64,000 nucleotides of DNA from Petrolisthes cinctipes (lineage: Eukaryota > Arthropoda > Malacostraca > Decapoda > Porcellanidae), in contig JAWQEG010001368.1 of assembly GCA_033782935.1 (NCBI GenBank), positions 186,001 through 250,000 of the forward strand, read 5' to 3'. The notes under the pieces are model-generated. The model was not told the DNA's origin. It saw only the letters and a list, made by a program, of their open reading frames with translations, and made no database searches. The stretch's first letter is position 1. Each line of letters starts with the position of its first letter. Position numbers and translations under genes: made by a program. This document shows positions 14,301 to 28,605 of this stretch, one piece after another.

Positions 14301-17300
14301 TTTTTGGGTCCCAGAAGCAATCTGTACGTGCATACTCCGTGTTAGAGTGTTTTTTAAATACAGGCCCAAAACATGCTGAAAATCGATATTTTATGTGCCC
14401 AAAGTCAATATGTGTAAGCATCTTCTGCACACGTGTATATCCCTAATTCAAGTTCAAAACACCCGAAAATTCGATATTTTTGGGTTCGAAAAGTGATCTG
14501 TACATGCCTACTCCTTACGAGAATGTTTTCAAGATACAGACCAAAAACATGCTCAAAATCGATATTTTAAGTGCAAAAAGTCGATATGTGCATGTATCTT
14601 CTGTACCCGTTTATATCTCAAATTCAGGCTCAAAACTCCGAAAATTCAATTTTTTGGGGTCCCTTAAGGAATCTGCACATGCCTACTCAGTGCTAGAATG
14701 TTTTTAAAATACAGGCTTAAAACATGCTATAAATTGATATTTTAGGTGTCCAAAGTCGATATGTGCATGTATCTTCTGAACCCGTTTATATCTCAAATTC
14801 AGGCTCAAAACACCCAAAAAAACGATATTTTTGTGTCCCAGTAACGATCTGTACATGCCTACTCCGTGTTAGAGTATTTTCAAAATACAGGCCCAAAACA
14901 TGCTCAAAATCGATATTTTAGGTGCCCAAAGTCGATATGTGCATGAATCTTCTGTATCCGTTTATATCTCAAATTCAGGCTCAAAACACCCGAAAAGTCG
15001 ATATTTTTGGGTCCCAGAAGCGATCTGTACATGCCTACTCCGTGTTAATGTATTTTCAAAATACAGGCCCAAAACATGCTGTAAATCGATATTTTAGCTG
15101 CCCAAAGTCAATATGTGTATGCATCTTCTGTACCCGTCTATATCCCAAATTCAGGTTCAAAACTTCAGAAAATTCCGTATTTTTGGGTCCCAGAAGCGAT
15201 CTGTACATGCCTACTCCTTGCTAGAATGTTTTCAAGATACAGACCCAAAACATGCTCAAAATCAATATTTTAGGTGCAAAAAGTCGATATGTGCATGCAT
15301 CCTCTGTACCCGGTCATATCCCAAATTCTGGCTCAAAACCCCCGAAAATTCGATATTTTTGTGTCCCAGAAGCGATTTGTACATGTCTACGCCGTGCTAT
15401 AGTATTTTCAAAATACAGGCCTAAAACATGCTCAAAATCGATATTTTGGGTGCCCAAAGTCGATATGTGCATGCATCTTCTGTACCCGTTTATATCTCAA
15501 ATTCAGACTCAAAACTCCCGAATATTCGATATTTTTGGGTCCCAAAAGCAATGTGTCTCATGCATACTCCGTGTTAAAGTATTTTCAAATTACAGGCCTA
15601 AAACATGCTGAAAATCGATATTTTAGCTGCCCAAAGTCAATATGTGTATGCATCTTCTGTACCCGTCTATATCCCAAATTCAGGTTCAAAACACTCGAAA
15701 ATTCGATATTTTTGGGTCCCAGAAGCAATCTGTACATGCCTACTCCGTGTTAGAGTATTTTCAAAATACAGGCCCAAAACATGCTCAAAATCGATATTTT
15801 AGGTGCCCAAAGTCGATATGTGCATGCATCTTCTGTATCCGTCTATATCCCAAAATAGGGTTCAAAACACCCGAAAATTCGATATTTTTGGGTCCCAGAA
15901 GCGATCTGTACATGCCTACTTCTTGATAGAATTTTTTAAGATACAAACCCAAGACATGCTCAAAATCGATATTTTAGGTGCAAAAAGTCGTTATGTGCAT
16001 GCATCTTCTGTACCCGTTTATATCTCAATTTCAGGCTCAAAACACCCGAAAATTCCATATTTGTGGGTCCCTTAAGCGATCTGTACATGCATTCTCAGTG
16101 CTAGAATGTTTTCAAAATATAGGCTCAAAACATGCTAAAAATCGATATTTTAGGTGTCCAAAGTCGATATGTGCATGCATCTTCTGTACCCGTTTATATC
16201 TCATATTCAGGCTCAAAACACCCGAAAATTCGATATTTTTGGGTCCCAAAAGCGATCTGTACATGTCTACTCCGTGTTAGAGTATTTTTAAAATACAGTC
16301 CCAAAACATGATAAAAATCGATATTTTAGGTGCCCAAAGTCGATATGTGCATGCATCTTCTGTACCCGTTTATATCTCAAATTCAGGCTCAAAACACCCG
16401 AAAATTCCATATTTTTGGGTCCCAGAAGCAATCTGTACGTGCATACTCCGTGTTAGAGTGTTTTTTAAATACAGGCCCAAAACATGCTGAAAATCGATAT
16501 TTTATGTGCCCAAAGTCAATATGTGTAAGCATCTTCTGCACACGTGTATATCCCTAATTCAAGTTCAAAACACCCGAAAATTCGATATTTTTGGGTTCGA
16601 AAAGTGATCTGTACATGCCTACTCCTTACGAGAATGTTTTCAAGATACAGACCAAAAACATGCTCAAAATCGATATTTTAAGTGCAAAAAGTCGATATGT
16701 GCATGTATCTTCTGTACCCGTTTATATCTCAAATTCAGGCTCAAAACTCCGAAAATTCAATTTTTTGGGGTCCCTTAAGGAATCTGCACATGCCTACTCA
16801 GTGCTAGAATGTTTTTAAAATACAGGCTTAAAACATGCTATAAATTGATATTTTAGGTGTCCAAAGTCGATATGTGCATGTATCTTCTGAACCCGTTTAT
16901 ATCTCAAATTCAGGCTCAAAACACCCAAAAAAACGATATTTTTGTGTCCCAGTAACGATCTGTACATGCCTACTCCGTGTTAGAGTATTTTCAAAATACA
17001 GGCCCAAAACATGCTCAAAATCGATATTTTAGGTGCCCAAAGTCGATATGTGCATGAATCTTCTGTATCCGTTTATATCTCAAATTCAGGCTCAAAACAC
17101 CCGAAAAGTCGATATTTTTGGGTCCCAGAAGCGATCTGTACATGCCTACTCCGTGTTAATGTATTTTCAAAATACAGGCCCAAAACATGCTGTAAATCGA
17201 TATTTTAGCTGCCCAAAGTCAATATGTGTATGCATCTTCTGTACCCGTCTATATCCCAAATTCAGGTTCAAAACTTCAGAAAATTCCGTATTTTTGGGTC

Positions 17301-17470
17301 CCAGAAGCGATCTGTACATGCCTACTCCTTGCTAGAATGTTTTCAAGATACAGACCCAAAACATGCTCAAAATCAATATTTTAGGTGCAAAAAGTCGATA
17401 TGTGCATGCATCCTCTGTACCCGGTCATATCCCAAATTCTGGCTCAAAACCCCCGAAAATTCGATATTTT
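13248..17470 (+). repeat. Tandem duplication of a 12-monomer unit (2,111 bp)
   Basis: Left copy 13,248-15,359, right copy about 15,360-17,470, offset 2,111. Both contain GTGTCTCATGCATAC, CATATTTGTGGGTCCC, CATTCTCAGTGC, AAACATGATAAAAATCG, GGGTTCGAAAAGTGATC, TCCTTACGAGAATG and CAGTAACGATCTG, and I found no difference in the parts I compared. The junction is bracketed to ATTTTTG at 15,355-15,361. To the left the sequence follows the copy ending near 17,470 (which continues GGGTCCC); to the right it follows the copy starting near 13,248 (GTGTCCC and GCGATTTG). Confidence 0.92.
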
Positions 17471-20400
17471 TGGGTCCCAGAAGCGATCTGTACATGCCTA
17501 CTCAGTGCTAGAATATTTTTAAATTATACGCCCAAAACATACTAAAAATCGATATTTTGGGTGCCAAAGTCGATATGTGCATTCATCTTCTGTACCCGTT
17601 TATATCTCAAATTCAGGCTCAAAACACCTAAAAAATCGATATTTTTGTGTCCCAGAAGCGATCTGTACATGTCTAGACCGAGCTATAGTATTTTCAAAAT
17701 ACAGGCCCAAAACATGCTCAAAATCGATATTTTAGGTGCCCAGAGTCGATATGTGCATGCATCTTCTGTATCCGTCTATATCCCAAATTCAGGGTCAAAA
17801 CACCCGAAAATTCGATAATTTGAGGTCCCAGAAGCGATCTGTACATGCCTACTCCTTGCTAGAATATTTTCAAGATACAGACCCAAAACATGTTCAAAAT
17901 CGATATTTTAGGTGCAAAAAGTCGATATGTGCATGCATCTTCTGTATCCGTTTATATCACAAATTCAGGCTCAAAACACCCGAAAATTCGATATTTTTGG
18001 GTCCCAGAAGCGATCTGTACATGCCTACTCCGTGTTAATGTATTTTCAAGATACAGGCCCAAAACATGCTGAAAATCTATATATTAGGTGCCCAAAGTCA
18101 ATATGAGTATCCATCTTCTGTACCCGTCTATATCCCAAATTCAGGTTCAAAACACCAGAAAATTCGGTATTTTTGGGTCCCAGAAGCGATCTGTACATGC
18201 CTACTCCTTGCTAGAATTTTTTCAAGATACAGACCCAAAACATGCTCAAAATCGATATTTAAGGTGCAAAAAGTCGATATGTGCATGCATCCTCTGTACC
18301 CGGTTATATCCCAAATTCAGGCTCAAAACACCTAAAAAATCGATATTTTTGGGTCCCAGAAGCGATCTGTACATGCCTACTCAGTGCTAGAATATTTTCA
18401 AATTATACTCTAAAAAACATACTAAAAATCGATATTTTGGGAGCCAAAGTCGATATGTGCATGCATCTTCTGTACCCGTTTATATCTCAAATTCAGGCTC
18501 AAAACACCCAAAAAAATCGATATTTTTGTGTCCCAGAAGCGATTTGTACATGTCTACGCCGTGCTATAGTATTTTCAAAATACAGGCCCAAAACATGCTC
18601 AAAATCGATATTTTGGGTGCCCAAAGTCGATATGTGCATGCATCTTCTGTACCCGTTTATATCTCAAATTCAGACTCAAAAAACCCGAATATTCGATATT
18701 TTTGGGTCCCAAAAGCAATGTGTACATGCATACTCCGTGTTAAAGTATTTTCAAATTACAGGCCTAAAACATGCTGAAAATCGATATTTTAGCTGCCCAA
18801 AGTCAATATGTGTATGCATCTTCTGTACCCGTCTATATCCCAAATTCAGGTTCAAAACACTCGAAAATTCGATATTTTTGGGTCCCAGAAGCAATCTGTA
18901 CATGCCTACTCCGTGTTAGAGTATTTTCAAAATACAGGCCCAAAACATGCTCAAAATCGATATTTTAGGTGCCCAAAGTCGATATGTGCATGCATCTTCT
19001 GTATCCGTCTATATCCCAAAATCAGGTTCAAAACACCCGAAAATTCGATATTTTTGGGTCCCAGAAGCGATCTGTACATGCCTATTTCTTGATAAAATTT
19101 TTTAAGATACAAACCCAAGACATGCTCAAAATCGATATTTTAGGTGCAAAAAGTCGTTATGTGCATGCATCTTCTGTACCCGTTTATATCTCAAATTCAG
19201 GCTCAAAACACCCGAAAATTCCATATTTTTGGGTCCCTAAAGCGATCTGTACATGCATACTCAGTGCTAGAATGTTTTCAAAATATAGGCTCAAAACATG
19301 CTAAAAATCGATATTTTAGGTGTCCAAAGTCGATATGTGCATGCATCTTCTGTACCCGTTTATATCTCATATTCAGGCTCAAAACACCCGAAAATTCGAT
19401 ATTTTTGGGTCCCAAAAGCGATCTGTACATGTCTACTCCGTGTTAGAGTATTTTTAAAATACAGGCCCAAAACATGCTAAAAATCGATATTTTAGGTGCC
19501 CAAAGTCGATATGTGCATGCATCTTCTGTACCCGTTTATATCTCAAATTCAGGCTCAAAACACCCGAAAATTCCATATTTTTGGGTCCCAGAAGCAATCT
19601 GTACGTGCATACTCCGTGTTAGAGTGTTTTTTAAATACAGGCCCAAAACATGCTGAAAATCGATATTTTATGTGCCCAAAGTCAATATGTGTAAGCATCT
19701 TCTGCACACGTGTATATCCCTAATTCAAGTTCAAAACACCCGAAAATTCGATATTTTTGGGTTCGAAAAGTGATCTGTACATGCCTACTCCTTACGGGAA
19801 TGTTTTCAAGATACAGACCAAAAACATGCTCAAAATCGATATTTTAAGTGCAAAAAGTCGATATGTGCATGCATCTTCTGTACCCGTTTATATCTCAAAT
19901 TCAGGCTCAAAACTCCGAAAATTCAATTTTTGGGGGTCCCTTAAGGAATCTGCACATGCCTACTCAGTGCTAGAATGTTTTTAAAATACAGGCTTAAAAC
20001 ATGCTATAAATTGATATTTTAGGTGTCCAAAGTTGATATGTGCATGTATCTTCTGAACCCGTTTATATCTCAAATTCAGGCTCAAAACACCCAAAAAAAC
20101 GATATTTTTGTGTCCCAGTAACGATCTGTACATGCCTACTCCGTGTTAGAGTATTTTCAAAATACAGGCCCAAAACATGCTCAAAATCGATATTTTAGGT
20201 GCCCAAAGTCGATATGTGCATGAATCTTCTGTATCCGTTTATATCTCAAATTCAGGCTCAAAACACCCGAAAAGTCGATATTTTTGGGTCCCAGAAGCGA
20301 TCTGTACATGCCTACTCCGTGTTAATGTATTTTCAAAATACAGGCCCAAAACATGCTGTAAATCGATATTTTAGCTGCCCAAAGTCAATATGTGTATGCA

Positions 20401-21080
20401 TCTTCTGTACCCGTCTATATCCCAAATTCAGTTTCAAAACTTCAGAAAATTCGGTATTTTTGGTTCCCAGAAGCGATCTGTACATGCCTACTCCTTGCTA
20501 GAATGTTTTCATAATACAGACCCAAAACATGCTCAAAATCGATATTTTAGGTGCAAAAAGTCGATATGTGCATGCATCCTCTGTACCCGGTCATATCCCA
20601 AATTCTGGCTCAAAACCCCCGAAAATTCGATATTTTTGGGTCCCAGAAGCGATCTGTACATGCCTACTCAGTGCTAGAATATTTTCAAATTATACGCCCA
20701 AAACATACTAAAAATCGATATTTTGGGTGCCAAAGTCGATATGTGCATTCATCTTCTATACCCGTTTATATCTCAAATTCAGGCTCAAAACACCTAAAAA
20801 ATCGATATTTTTGTGTCCCAGAAGCGATCTGTACATGTCTAGACCGAGCTATAGTATTTTCAAAATACAGGCCCAAAACATGCTCAAAATCGATATTTTA
20901 GGTGCCCAAAGTCGATATGTGCATGCATCTTCTGTATCCGTCTATATCCCAAATTCAGGGTCAAAACACCCGAAAATTCGATAATTTGAGGTCCCAGAAG
21001 CGATCTGTACATGCCTACTCCTTGCTAGAATATTTTCAAGATACAGACCCAAAACATGTTCAAAATCGATATTTTAGGTG
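15362..21080 (+). repeat. 18-monomer periodicity (3,166 bp)
   Basis: About 15,362-17,915 is repeated at about 18,528-21,080 with offset 3,166. Shared marks include TCCTTACG, CAGTAACGATCTG, GTGCATTCATCTTC, GTCTAGACCGAGCTATAG and GATAATTTGAGG. The interval 17,916-18,527 instead matches 12,639-13,250 (offset 5,277, 30 monomers). The 18-mer therefore equals the 12-mer unit plus a six-monomer piece related to the older 15-mer. Copies differ at scattered bases, for example TCCTTACGGGAATG near 19,790 against TCCTTACGAGAATG, and TTTTTGGGGGTCCC near 19,928. Confidence 0.85.
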
Positions 21081-23915
21081 CCCAAAGTCGATATGTGCAT
21101 GCATCTTCTGTACTCGTTTATATCTCAAATTCAGGCTCAAAACTCCGAAAATTCGATATTTTTGGGTCCCTTAAGCAATCTGCACATGCCTACTCAGTGC
21201 TAGAATGTTTTTAAAATACAGGCTTAAAACATGCTGTGAATCTATATTTTAGGTGTCCAAAGTCGATATGTGTATGCATCTTCTGAACCCGTTTATATCT
21301 CAAATTCAGGCTCAAAACACCCGAATATTCGATATTTTTGGGTCCCAAAAGCAATGTGTACATGCATACTCCGTGTTAGAGTATTTTCAAAATACAGGCC
21401 TAAAACATGCAGAAAATCGTTATTTTAGCTGCTCAAAGTCAATATGTGTATGGATCTTCTGTACCCGTCTATATCCCAAATTCAGGTTCAAAACACTCGA
21501 AAATTCGATATTTTTGGGTCCCAGAAGCAATCTGTACATGCCTACTTCTTGCTAGAATGTTTTCAAGATACAGACCCAAAACATGCTCAAAATCGATATT
21601 TTAGGTGCCAAAAGTCGAAATGTGCATGCATCTTCTGTACCCGTTTATATCTCAAATTCAGGCTCAAAACACCCGAAAAGTCGATATTTTTGGGTCCCAG
21701 AAGCGATCTGTACATGCCTACTCCGTTTTAATGTATTTTCAAAATACAGGCCCAAAACATGCTGAAAATCTATATTTTAGGTGCCCAAAGTCAATATGTG
21801 TATGCATCTTCTGTACCCGTCTATATCCCTAATTCAGGTTCAAAACACCAGAAAATTCGGAATTTTTGGGTCCCAAAAGCTATCTGTACATGCCTACTCC
21901 TTTGTAGAATGTTTTCAAGATACAGACCCAAAACATGCTTAAAATCGATATTTTAGGTGCAAAAAGTCGATATGTGCATGCATCCTCTGTACCCGATTAT
22001 ATCCCAAATTCTGGCTCAAAACCCCCGAAAATTCGATATTTTTGGGTCCGAGAAGCGTTCTGTACATGCCTACTCAGTGCTAGAATATTTTCAAAATATA
22101 CGCCCAAAACATACTAAAAATCGATATTTTGGGTGCCAAAGTCGATATGTGCATGCATCTTCTGTACCCGTTTATATCTCAAATTCAGGCTCAAAACACC
22201 CAAAAAATCGATAATTTTGTGTCCCAGAAGCGATCTGTACATGTCTACACCGTGCTATAGTATTTTCAAAATACAGACCCAAAACATGCTCAAAATCGAT
22301 GTTTTAGGTGCCCAGAGTCGATATGTGCATGCATCTTCTGTACCCGTTCATATCTCAAATTCAGGCTCAGAACACCCGAAAATTCGATTTATTTGGGTCC
22401 CAGAAGCGATCTGTACGTGTCTACTAAGTGATAGAGTACTTTAAAAATTCAGGCCCAAAACATGCTCAAAATCGATATTTTGGGTGCTCAAAGTCTAAAT
22501 GTGCATGCATCTTCTGTACCCGTTTATATCTCAAATTCAGGTTCAAAACACCCGAAAATTCAATGTTTTTGTGTCCCAGAAGCGACCTGTACATGCCTAC
22601 TCCTTCGTAGAATGTTTTCAAGATACAGACCCAAAACATGCTTAAAATCGATATTTTAGGTGCAAAAAGTCGATATGTGCATGCATCCTCTGTACCCGGT
22701 TATATCCCAAATTCTGGCTCAAAACACCCGAAAATTCGATATTTTTGGGTCCCAGAAGCGATCTGTACATGCTTACTCAGTGCTAGAATATTTTAAAATT
22801 ATACGCCCAAAACATACTAAAAATCGATATTTTGGGTGCCAAAGTCGATATGTGCATGCATCTTCTGTACCCGATTATATCTCATATTCAGGCTCAAAAC
22901 ACCCAAAAATTCGATATTTTTGGGTCCCAAAAGCAATGTGTACATGTATACTCCGTGTTAGAGTATTTTCAAAATACAGGCCCAAAACATGCAGAAAATC
23001 GATATTTTAGCTGCCCAAAGTCAATATGTGTATTGATCTTCTGTACCCGTCTATATCCCAAATTCAGGTTCAAAACACTCGAAAATTCGATATTTTTGGG
23101 TCCCAGAAGCAATCTGTACATGCCTACTTCTTGCTAGAATGTTTTCAAGATACAGACCCAAAACATGCTCAAAATCGATAATTTAGGTGCAAAAAGTCGA
23201 AATGTGCATGCATCTTCTGTACCCGTTTATATCTCAAATTCAGGCTCAAAACACCCGAAAATTCGATATTTTTGGGTCCCCGAAGCGATCTGTACATGCA
23301 TACTCCGTGTTAGAGTATTTTCAAAATACAGGCCCAAAACATACTCAAAATCGATATTTTAGGTGCCCAAAGTCGATATGTGCATGCATCTTCTGTACCC
23401 GTTCATATCTCAAATTCAGGCTCAGAACACCCTAAAATTCGATTTATTTGGGTTCCAGAAGCGATCTGTACGTGCATACTCCGTGTTAGAGTGTTTTTAA
23501 AATGCAGGCCTAAAACATGCGGAAAATCGATATTTTATGTGCCCTAGTTAATATGTGTATGCATCTTCTGTACCCGTGTATATCCCTAATTCTGGTTCAA
23601 AACACCAGAAAATTCGATATTTTTGGGTCCCAGAAGCGATCTGTACATACCTACTTCTTGCTAGACTGTTTTTAAGATACAGACCCAAAACATGCTCAAA
23701 ATCGATATTTTAAGTGCAAAAAGTCGATATGTGCATGCATCTTCTGTACCCGTTTATATCTCAAATTCAGGCTCAAAACTCCGAAAATTCGATATTTTTG
23801 GGTCCCTTAAGCGATCTGCACATGCCTACTCAGTGCTAGAATGTTTTTAAAATACATGCTTAAAACATGCTATAAATCGATATTTTAGGTGTGAAAAGTC
23901 GATATGCGCATGCAT
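21081..23915 (+). repeat. Satellite monomers without recent local duplication
   Basis: About 16 monomers that I could not pair with an adjacent near-identical block. They use the same variant classes as elsewhere in mosaic order, for example AGAAAATCGTTATTTTAG near 21,412, GTATGGATCTTCTG near 21,448 and CCCTAGTTAATATG near 23,542 (shortened). Variants here also appear further right: the CTCAGAACACCC plus GATTTATTTGGG class first appears around 22,360 and is then common up to 43 kb. I see no other feature in this stretch. Confidence 0.85.
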
Positions 23916-23916
23916 C

Positions 23917-26740
23917 TTCTGTACCCGTTTATATCTCAAATTCAGGCTCAAAACACCCAAAAAATCAATATTTTTGTGTCCCAGAAGCGATCTGTACATG
24001 CATACTCCGTGTTAGAGTATTTTCAAAATACAGGCCCAAAACATACTAAAAATCGATATTTTAGGTGCCCAAAGTCGATATGTGCATGCATCTTCTGTAC
24101 CCGTTTATATCTCAAATTCAGGCTCAAAACACCCGAAAAGTCGATATTTTTGAGTCCCAGAAGCGATCTGTACATGCCTACTCCGTGTTAATGTATTTTC
24201 AAAATATAGGCCCAAAACATGCTGAAAATCTATATTTTAGGTGCCCAAAGTCAATATGTGTATGCATCTTCTGTACCCGTCTATATCCCTAATTCAGGTT
24301 CAAAACACCAGAAAATTCGGTATTTTTGGGTCCCAGAAGCGATCTGTACAAGCCTACTCCTTTGTAGAATGTTTTCAAGATACAGACCCAAAACATGCTT
24401 AAAATCAATATTTTAGGTGCAAAAAGTCGATATGTGCATGCATCCTCTGTACAAGGTTATATCCCAAATTCTGGCTCAAAACCCCCGAAAATTCGATATT
24501 TTTGGGTAACAGAAGCGATCTGTACATGTCTACACCGTGCTATAGTATTTTCAAAAAACAGGCCCAAAACATGCTCAAAACCGATATTTTAGGTGCCCAA
24601 AGTCGATATGTGCATGCATCTTCTGTATCCGTTCATATCTCAAATTCAGGCTCAAAACACCCGAAAATTCGATATTTTCAGGTCCCCGAAGCGATCTGTA
24701 CATGCCTACTCCGTGTTAGAGTATTTTCATGATACAGACCCAAAACATGCTCAAAATCGATATTTTAGGTGCAAAAAGTCGATATGTGCATGCATCTTCT
24801 GTACCCGTTTATATCTCAAATTCAGGCTCAAAACACCCAAAAAATCGATATTTTTGTGTCCCAGAAGCGATCTGTACATGTCTACACCGTGTTATAGTAT
24901 TTTTAAATTACAGGCCCAAAACATGCTCAAAATCGATGTTTTAGGTGCCCAAAGTCGATATGTGCATGCATCTTCTGTACCCGTTCATATCTCAAATTCA
25001 GGCTCAGAACACCCGAAAATTCGATTTATTTGGGTCCCAGAAGCTATCTGTACGTGTCTACTCAGTGTTAGAGTATTTAAAAAATTCAGGCCCAAAACAT
25101 GCTCAAAATCGATATTTTGGGTGCTCAAAGTCGATATGTGCATGCATCTTCTGTACCCGTTTATATCTCAAATTCAGGCTCAAAACACCCGAAAATTCAA
25201 TGTTTTTGGGTCCCAGAAGCGACCTGTACATGCCTACTCCTTCGTAGAATGTTTTCAAGATACAGACCCAAAACATGCTTAAAATCGATATTTTAGGTGC
25301 AAAAAGTCGATATGTGCATGAATCCTCTGTACCCGTTTATATCTCAAATTCAGGCTCAAAACACCCAAAAAATCAATATTTTTGTGTCCCAGAAGCGATC
25401 TGTACATGCATACTCCGTGTTAGAGTATTTTCAAAATACAGGCCCAAAACATACTAAAAATCGATATTTTAGGTGCCCAAAGTCGATATGTGCATGAATC
25501 TTCTGTACCCGTTTATATCTCAAATTCAGGCTCAAAACACCCGAAAAGTCGATATTTTTGGGTCCCAGAAGCGATCTGTACATGCCTACTCCGTGTTAAT
25601 GTATTTTCAAAATATAGGCCCAAAACATGCTGAAAATCTATATTTTAGGTGCCCAAAGTCAATATGTGTATGCATCTTCTGTACCCGTCTATATCCCTAA
25701 TTCAGGTTCAAAACACCAGAAAATTCGGTATTTTTGGGTCCCAGAAGCGATCTGTACAAGCCTACTCCTTTGTAGAATGTTTTCAAGATACAGACCCAAA
25801 ACATGCTTAAAATCAATATTTTAGGTGCAAAAAGTCGATATGTGCATGCATCCTCTGTACAAGGTTATATCCCAAATTCTGGCTCAAAACCCCCGAAAAT
25901 TCGATATTTTTGGGTAACAGAAGCGATCTGTACATGTCTACACCGTGCTATAGTATTTTCAAAAAACAGGCCCAAAACATGCTCAAAACCGATATTTTAG
26001 GTGCCCAAAGTCGATATGTGCATGCATCTTCTGTATCCGTTCATATCTCAAATTCAGGCTCAAAACACCCGAAAATTCGATATTTTCAGGTCCCCGAAGC
26101 GATCTGTACATGCCTACTCCGTGTTAGAGTATTTTCATGATACAGACCCAAAACATGCTCAAAATCGATATTTTAGGTGCAAAAAGTCGATATGTGCATG
26201 CATCTTCTGTACCCGTTTATATCTCAAATTCAGGCTCAAAACACCCAAAAAATCGATATTTTTGTGTCCCAGAAGCGATCTGTACATGTCTACACCGTGT
26301 TATAGTATTTTTAAATTACAGGCCCAAAACATGCTCAAAATCGATGTTTTAGGTGCCCAAAGTCGATATGTGCATGCATCTTCTGTACCCGTTCATATCT
26401 CAAATTCAGGCTCAGAACACCCGAAAATTCGATTTATTTGGGTCCCAGAAGCTATCTGTACGTGTCTACTCAGTGTTAGAGTATTTAAAAAATTCAGGCC
26501 CAAAACATGCTCAAAATCGATATTTTGGGTGCTCAAAGTCGATATGTGCATGCATCTTCTGTACCCGTTTATATCTCAAATTCAGGCTCAAAACACCCGA
26601 AAATTCAATGTTTTTGGGTCCCAGAAGCGACCTGTACATGCCTACTCCTTCGTAGAATGTTTTCAAGATACAGACCCAAAACATGCTTAAAATCGATATT
26701 TTAGGTGCAAAAAGTCGATATGTGCATGAATCCTCTGTAC
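23917..26740 (+). repeat. Tandem duplication of an 8-monomer unit (exactly 1,408 bp)
   Basis: Left copy about 23,917-25,324, right copy about 25,325-26,732. The offset is exactly 8 x 176. Rare marks occur in both copies and, as far as I saw, nowhere else: TGTACAAGGTTATATCC (24,449 and 25,857), GGGTAACAGAAGCG, AAAAAACAGGCCC, AAAACCGATATTTTAG and GATATTTTCAGGTCCCCG. Stop-free frames of 229 codons at 24,593-25,282 and 26,001-26,690 translate identically, which supports near-perfect identity. The junction is bracketed to TCTGTACCCG at 25,325-25,336: left flank as at 26,733, right flank as at 23,917. Confidence 0.93.
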
Positions 26741-27199
26741 CCGGTTATATCCCAAATTCTAGCTCAAAACACCCGAAAATTCGATATTTTTGGGTCCCAG
26801 AAGCGATCTGTACATGCTTACTCAGTGCTAGAATATTTTCAAATTATACGCCCAAAACATACTAAAAATCGATATTTTGGGTGCCAAAGTCGATATGTGC
26901 ATGCATCTTCTGTACCCGTTTATATCTCAAATTCAGGTTCAAAACACCCAAAAAATCGATATTTTTGTGTCCCAGAAGCGATCTGTACATGTCTACACCG
27001 TGCTATAGTATTTTCAAAATACAGACCCAAAACATGCTCAAAATCGATATTTTAGGTGCCCAAAGTCGATATGTGCATGCATCTTCTGTATCCGTTCATA
27101 TCTCAAATTCAGGCTCAGAACACCCTAAAATTCTATTTATTTGGGTTCCAGAAGCGATCTGTACGTGTCTACTCAGTGTTAGAGTATTTTAAAAATACA

Positions 27200-28605
27200 A
27201 GCCCAAAACATGCTCAAAATCGATATTTTGGGTGCTCAAAGTCGATATGTGCATGCATCTTCTGTACCCGTTTATATCTCAAATTCAGACTCAAAACACC
27301 CGAATATTCGATATTTTTGGGTCCCAAAAGCAATGTGTACATGCATTCTCTGTTTTAGAGTATTTTCAAAATACAGGCCTAAAACATGCTGAAAATCGAT
27401 ATTTTAGCTGCCCAAATTCAATATGTGTATGCATCTTCTGTACCCGTCTATATCCCAAATTCAGATTCAAAACACCCGAAAATTCGATATTTTTGGGTCC
27501 CAGAAGCAATCTGTACATGCCTACTTCTTGCTAGAATGTTTTCAAGATACAGACCCAAAACATACTCAAAATCGATATTTTAGGTGCAAAAAGTCGAAAT
27601 GTGCATGCATCTTCTGTACCCGTTTATATCTCAAATTCAGGCTCAAAACACCCGAAAATTAGATATTTTTGGGTCCCCGAAGCGATCTGTACATGCCTAC
27701 TCCGTGTTAGAGTATTTTCAAAATACAGGCCCAAAACATGCTCAAAATCGATATTTTAGGTGCAAAAAGTCGATATGTGCATGCATCTTCTGTATCCGTC
27801 TATATCCCAAATGCAGGTTCAAAACACCCCAAAATTCGATAATTTTGGGTCCCAGAAGCAATCTGTACATGCCTACTTCTTGCTAGAATGTTTTCAAGAT
27901 ACAGACCCAAAACATGCTCAAAATCGATATTTTAGGTGCAAAAAGTCGATATGTGCATGCATCCTCTGTACCAGGTTATATCCCAATTTCTGGCTCAAAA
28001 CACCCGAAAATTCGATATTTTTGGGTCTCAGAAGCAATGTGTACATGCATACTCCGTGTTAGAGTATTTTCAAAATACAGGCCTAAAACATGCTGAAAAT
28101 CGATATTTTAGCTGCCCAAAGTCAATATGTGTATGCATCTTCTGTACACGTCTATATCCCAAATTCAGATTCAAAACACCCAAAAATTCGATATTTTTGG
28201 GTCCCAGAAGCAATCTGTACATGCCTACTTCTTGCTAGAATGTTTTCAAGATACAGACCCAAAACATACTCAAAATCGATATTTTAGGTGCAAAAAGTCG
28301 AAATGTGCATGCATCTTCTGTACCCGTTTAATCTCAAATTCAGGCTCAAAACACCAAAAAAATCGATATTTTTGTGTCCCAGAAGCGATCTGTACATGTC
28401 TACACCGTGTTATAGTATTTTTAAAATACAGGCCCATAACATGCTCAAAATCGATGTTTTAGGTGCCCAGAGTCGATATGTGCATGCATCTTCTGTACCC
28501 GTTCATATCTCAAATTCAGGCTCAGAACACCCGAAAATTCGATTTATTTGGGTCCCAGAAGCGATCTGTACGTGTCTACTCAGTGTTAGAGTATTTTAAA
28601 AATCC
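27200..28605 (+). repeat. Eight-monomer block, left copy of a non-adjacent pair (offset 3,690 bp)
   Basis: This block reappears at 30,890-32,296, 21 monomers downstream. Shared marks are GCATTCTCTGTTTTAGAG, AAATTCAGATTCAAAAC, CAAATGCAGGTTC, TGTACCAGGTTATATCCC, GGGTCTCAGAAGC and a monomer with a one-base deletion (CCCGTTTAATCTC, 28,321-28,335). Sequence between the two copies is related to other places, so this looks like an older, larger duplication later broken up by further exchanges. Differences from the right copy include CAGACTCAAAAC with CGAATATTCG near 27,290 against CAGGCTC with CGAAAATTCG. Confidence 0.85.

Noticed and set aside
18281..18919. 212-codon open frame, and similar frames of 160-182 codons (8,409-8,891; 32,307-32,855; 33,734-34,222; 49,554-50,042)
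   Set aside because: Same explanation: stop codons are sparse in the + strand repeat and are removed by chance variants. The peptides are only permutations of the repeat translation.
24593..25282. 229-codon open frame (and its identical twin at 26,001-26,690)
   Set aside because: It runs through consecutive satellite monomers, and the peptide is the three-phase translation of the repeat. Because 176 is not a multiple of 3, each frame passes through all phases. There is no start context, domain or codon bias, and the twin exists only because of the 8-mer duplication.
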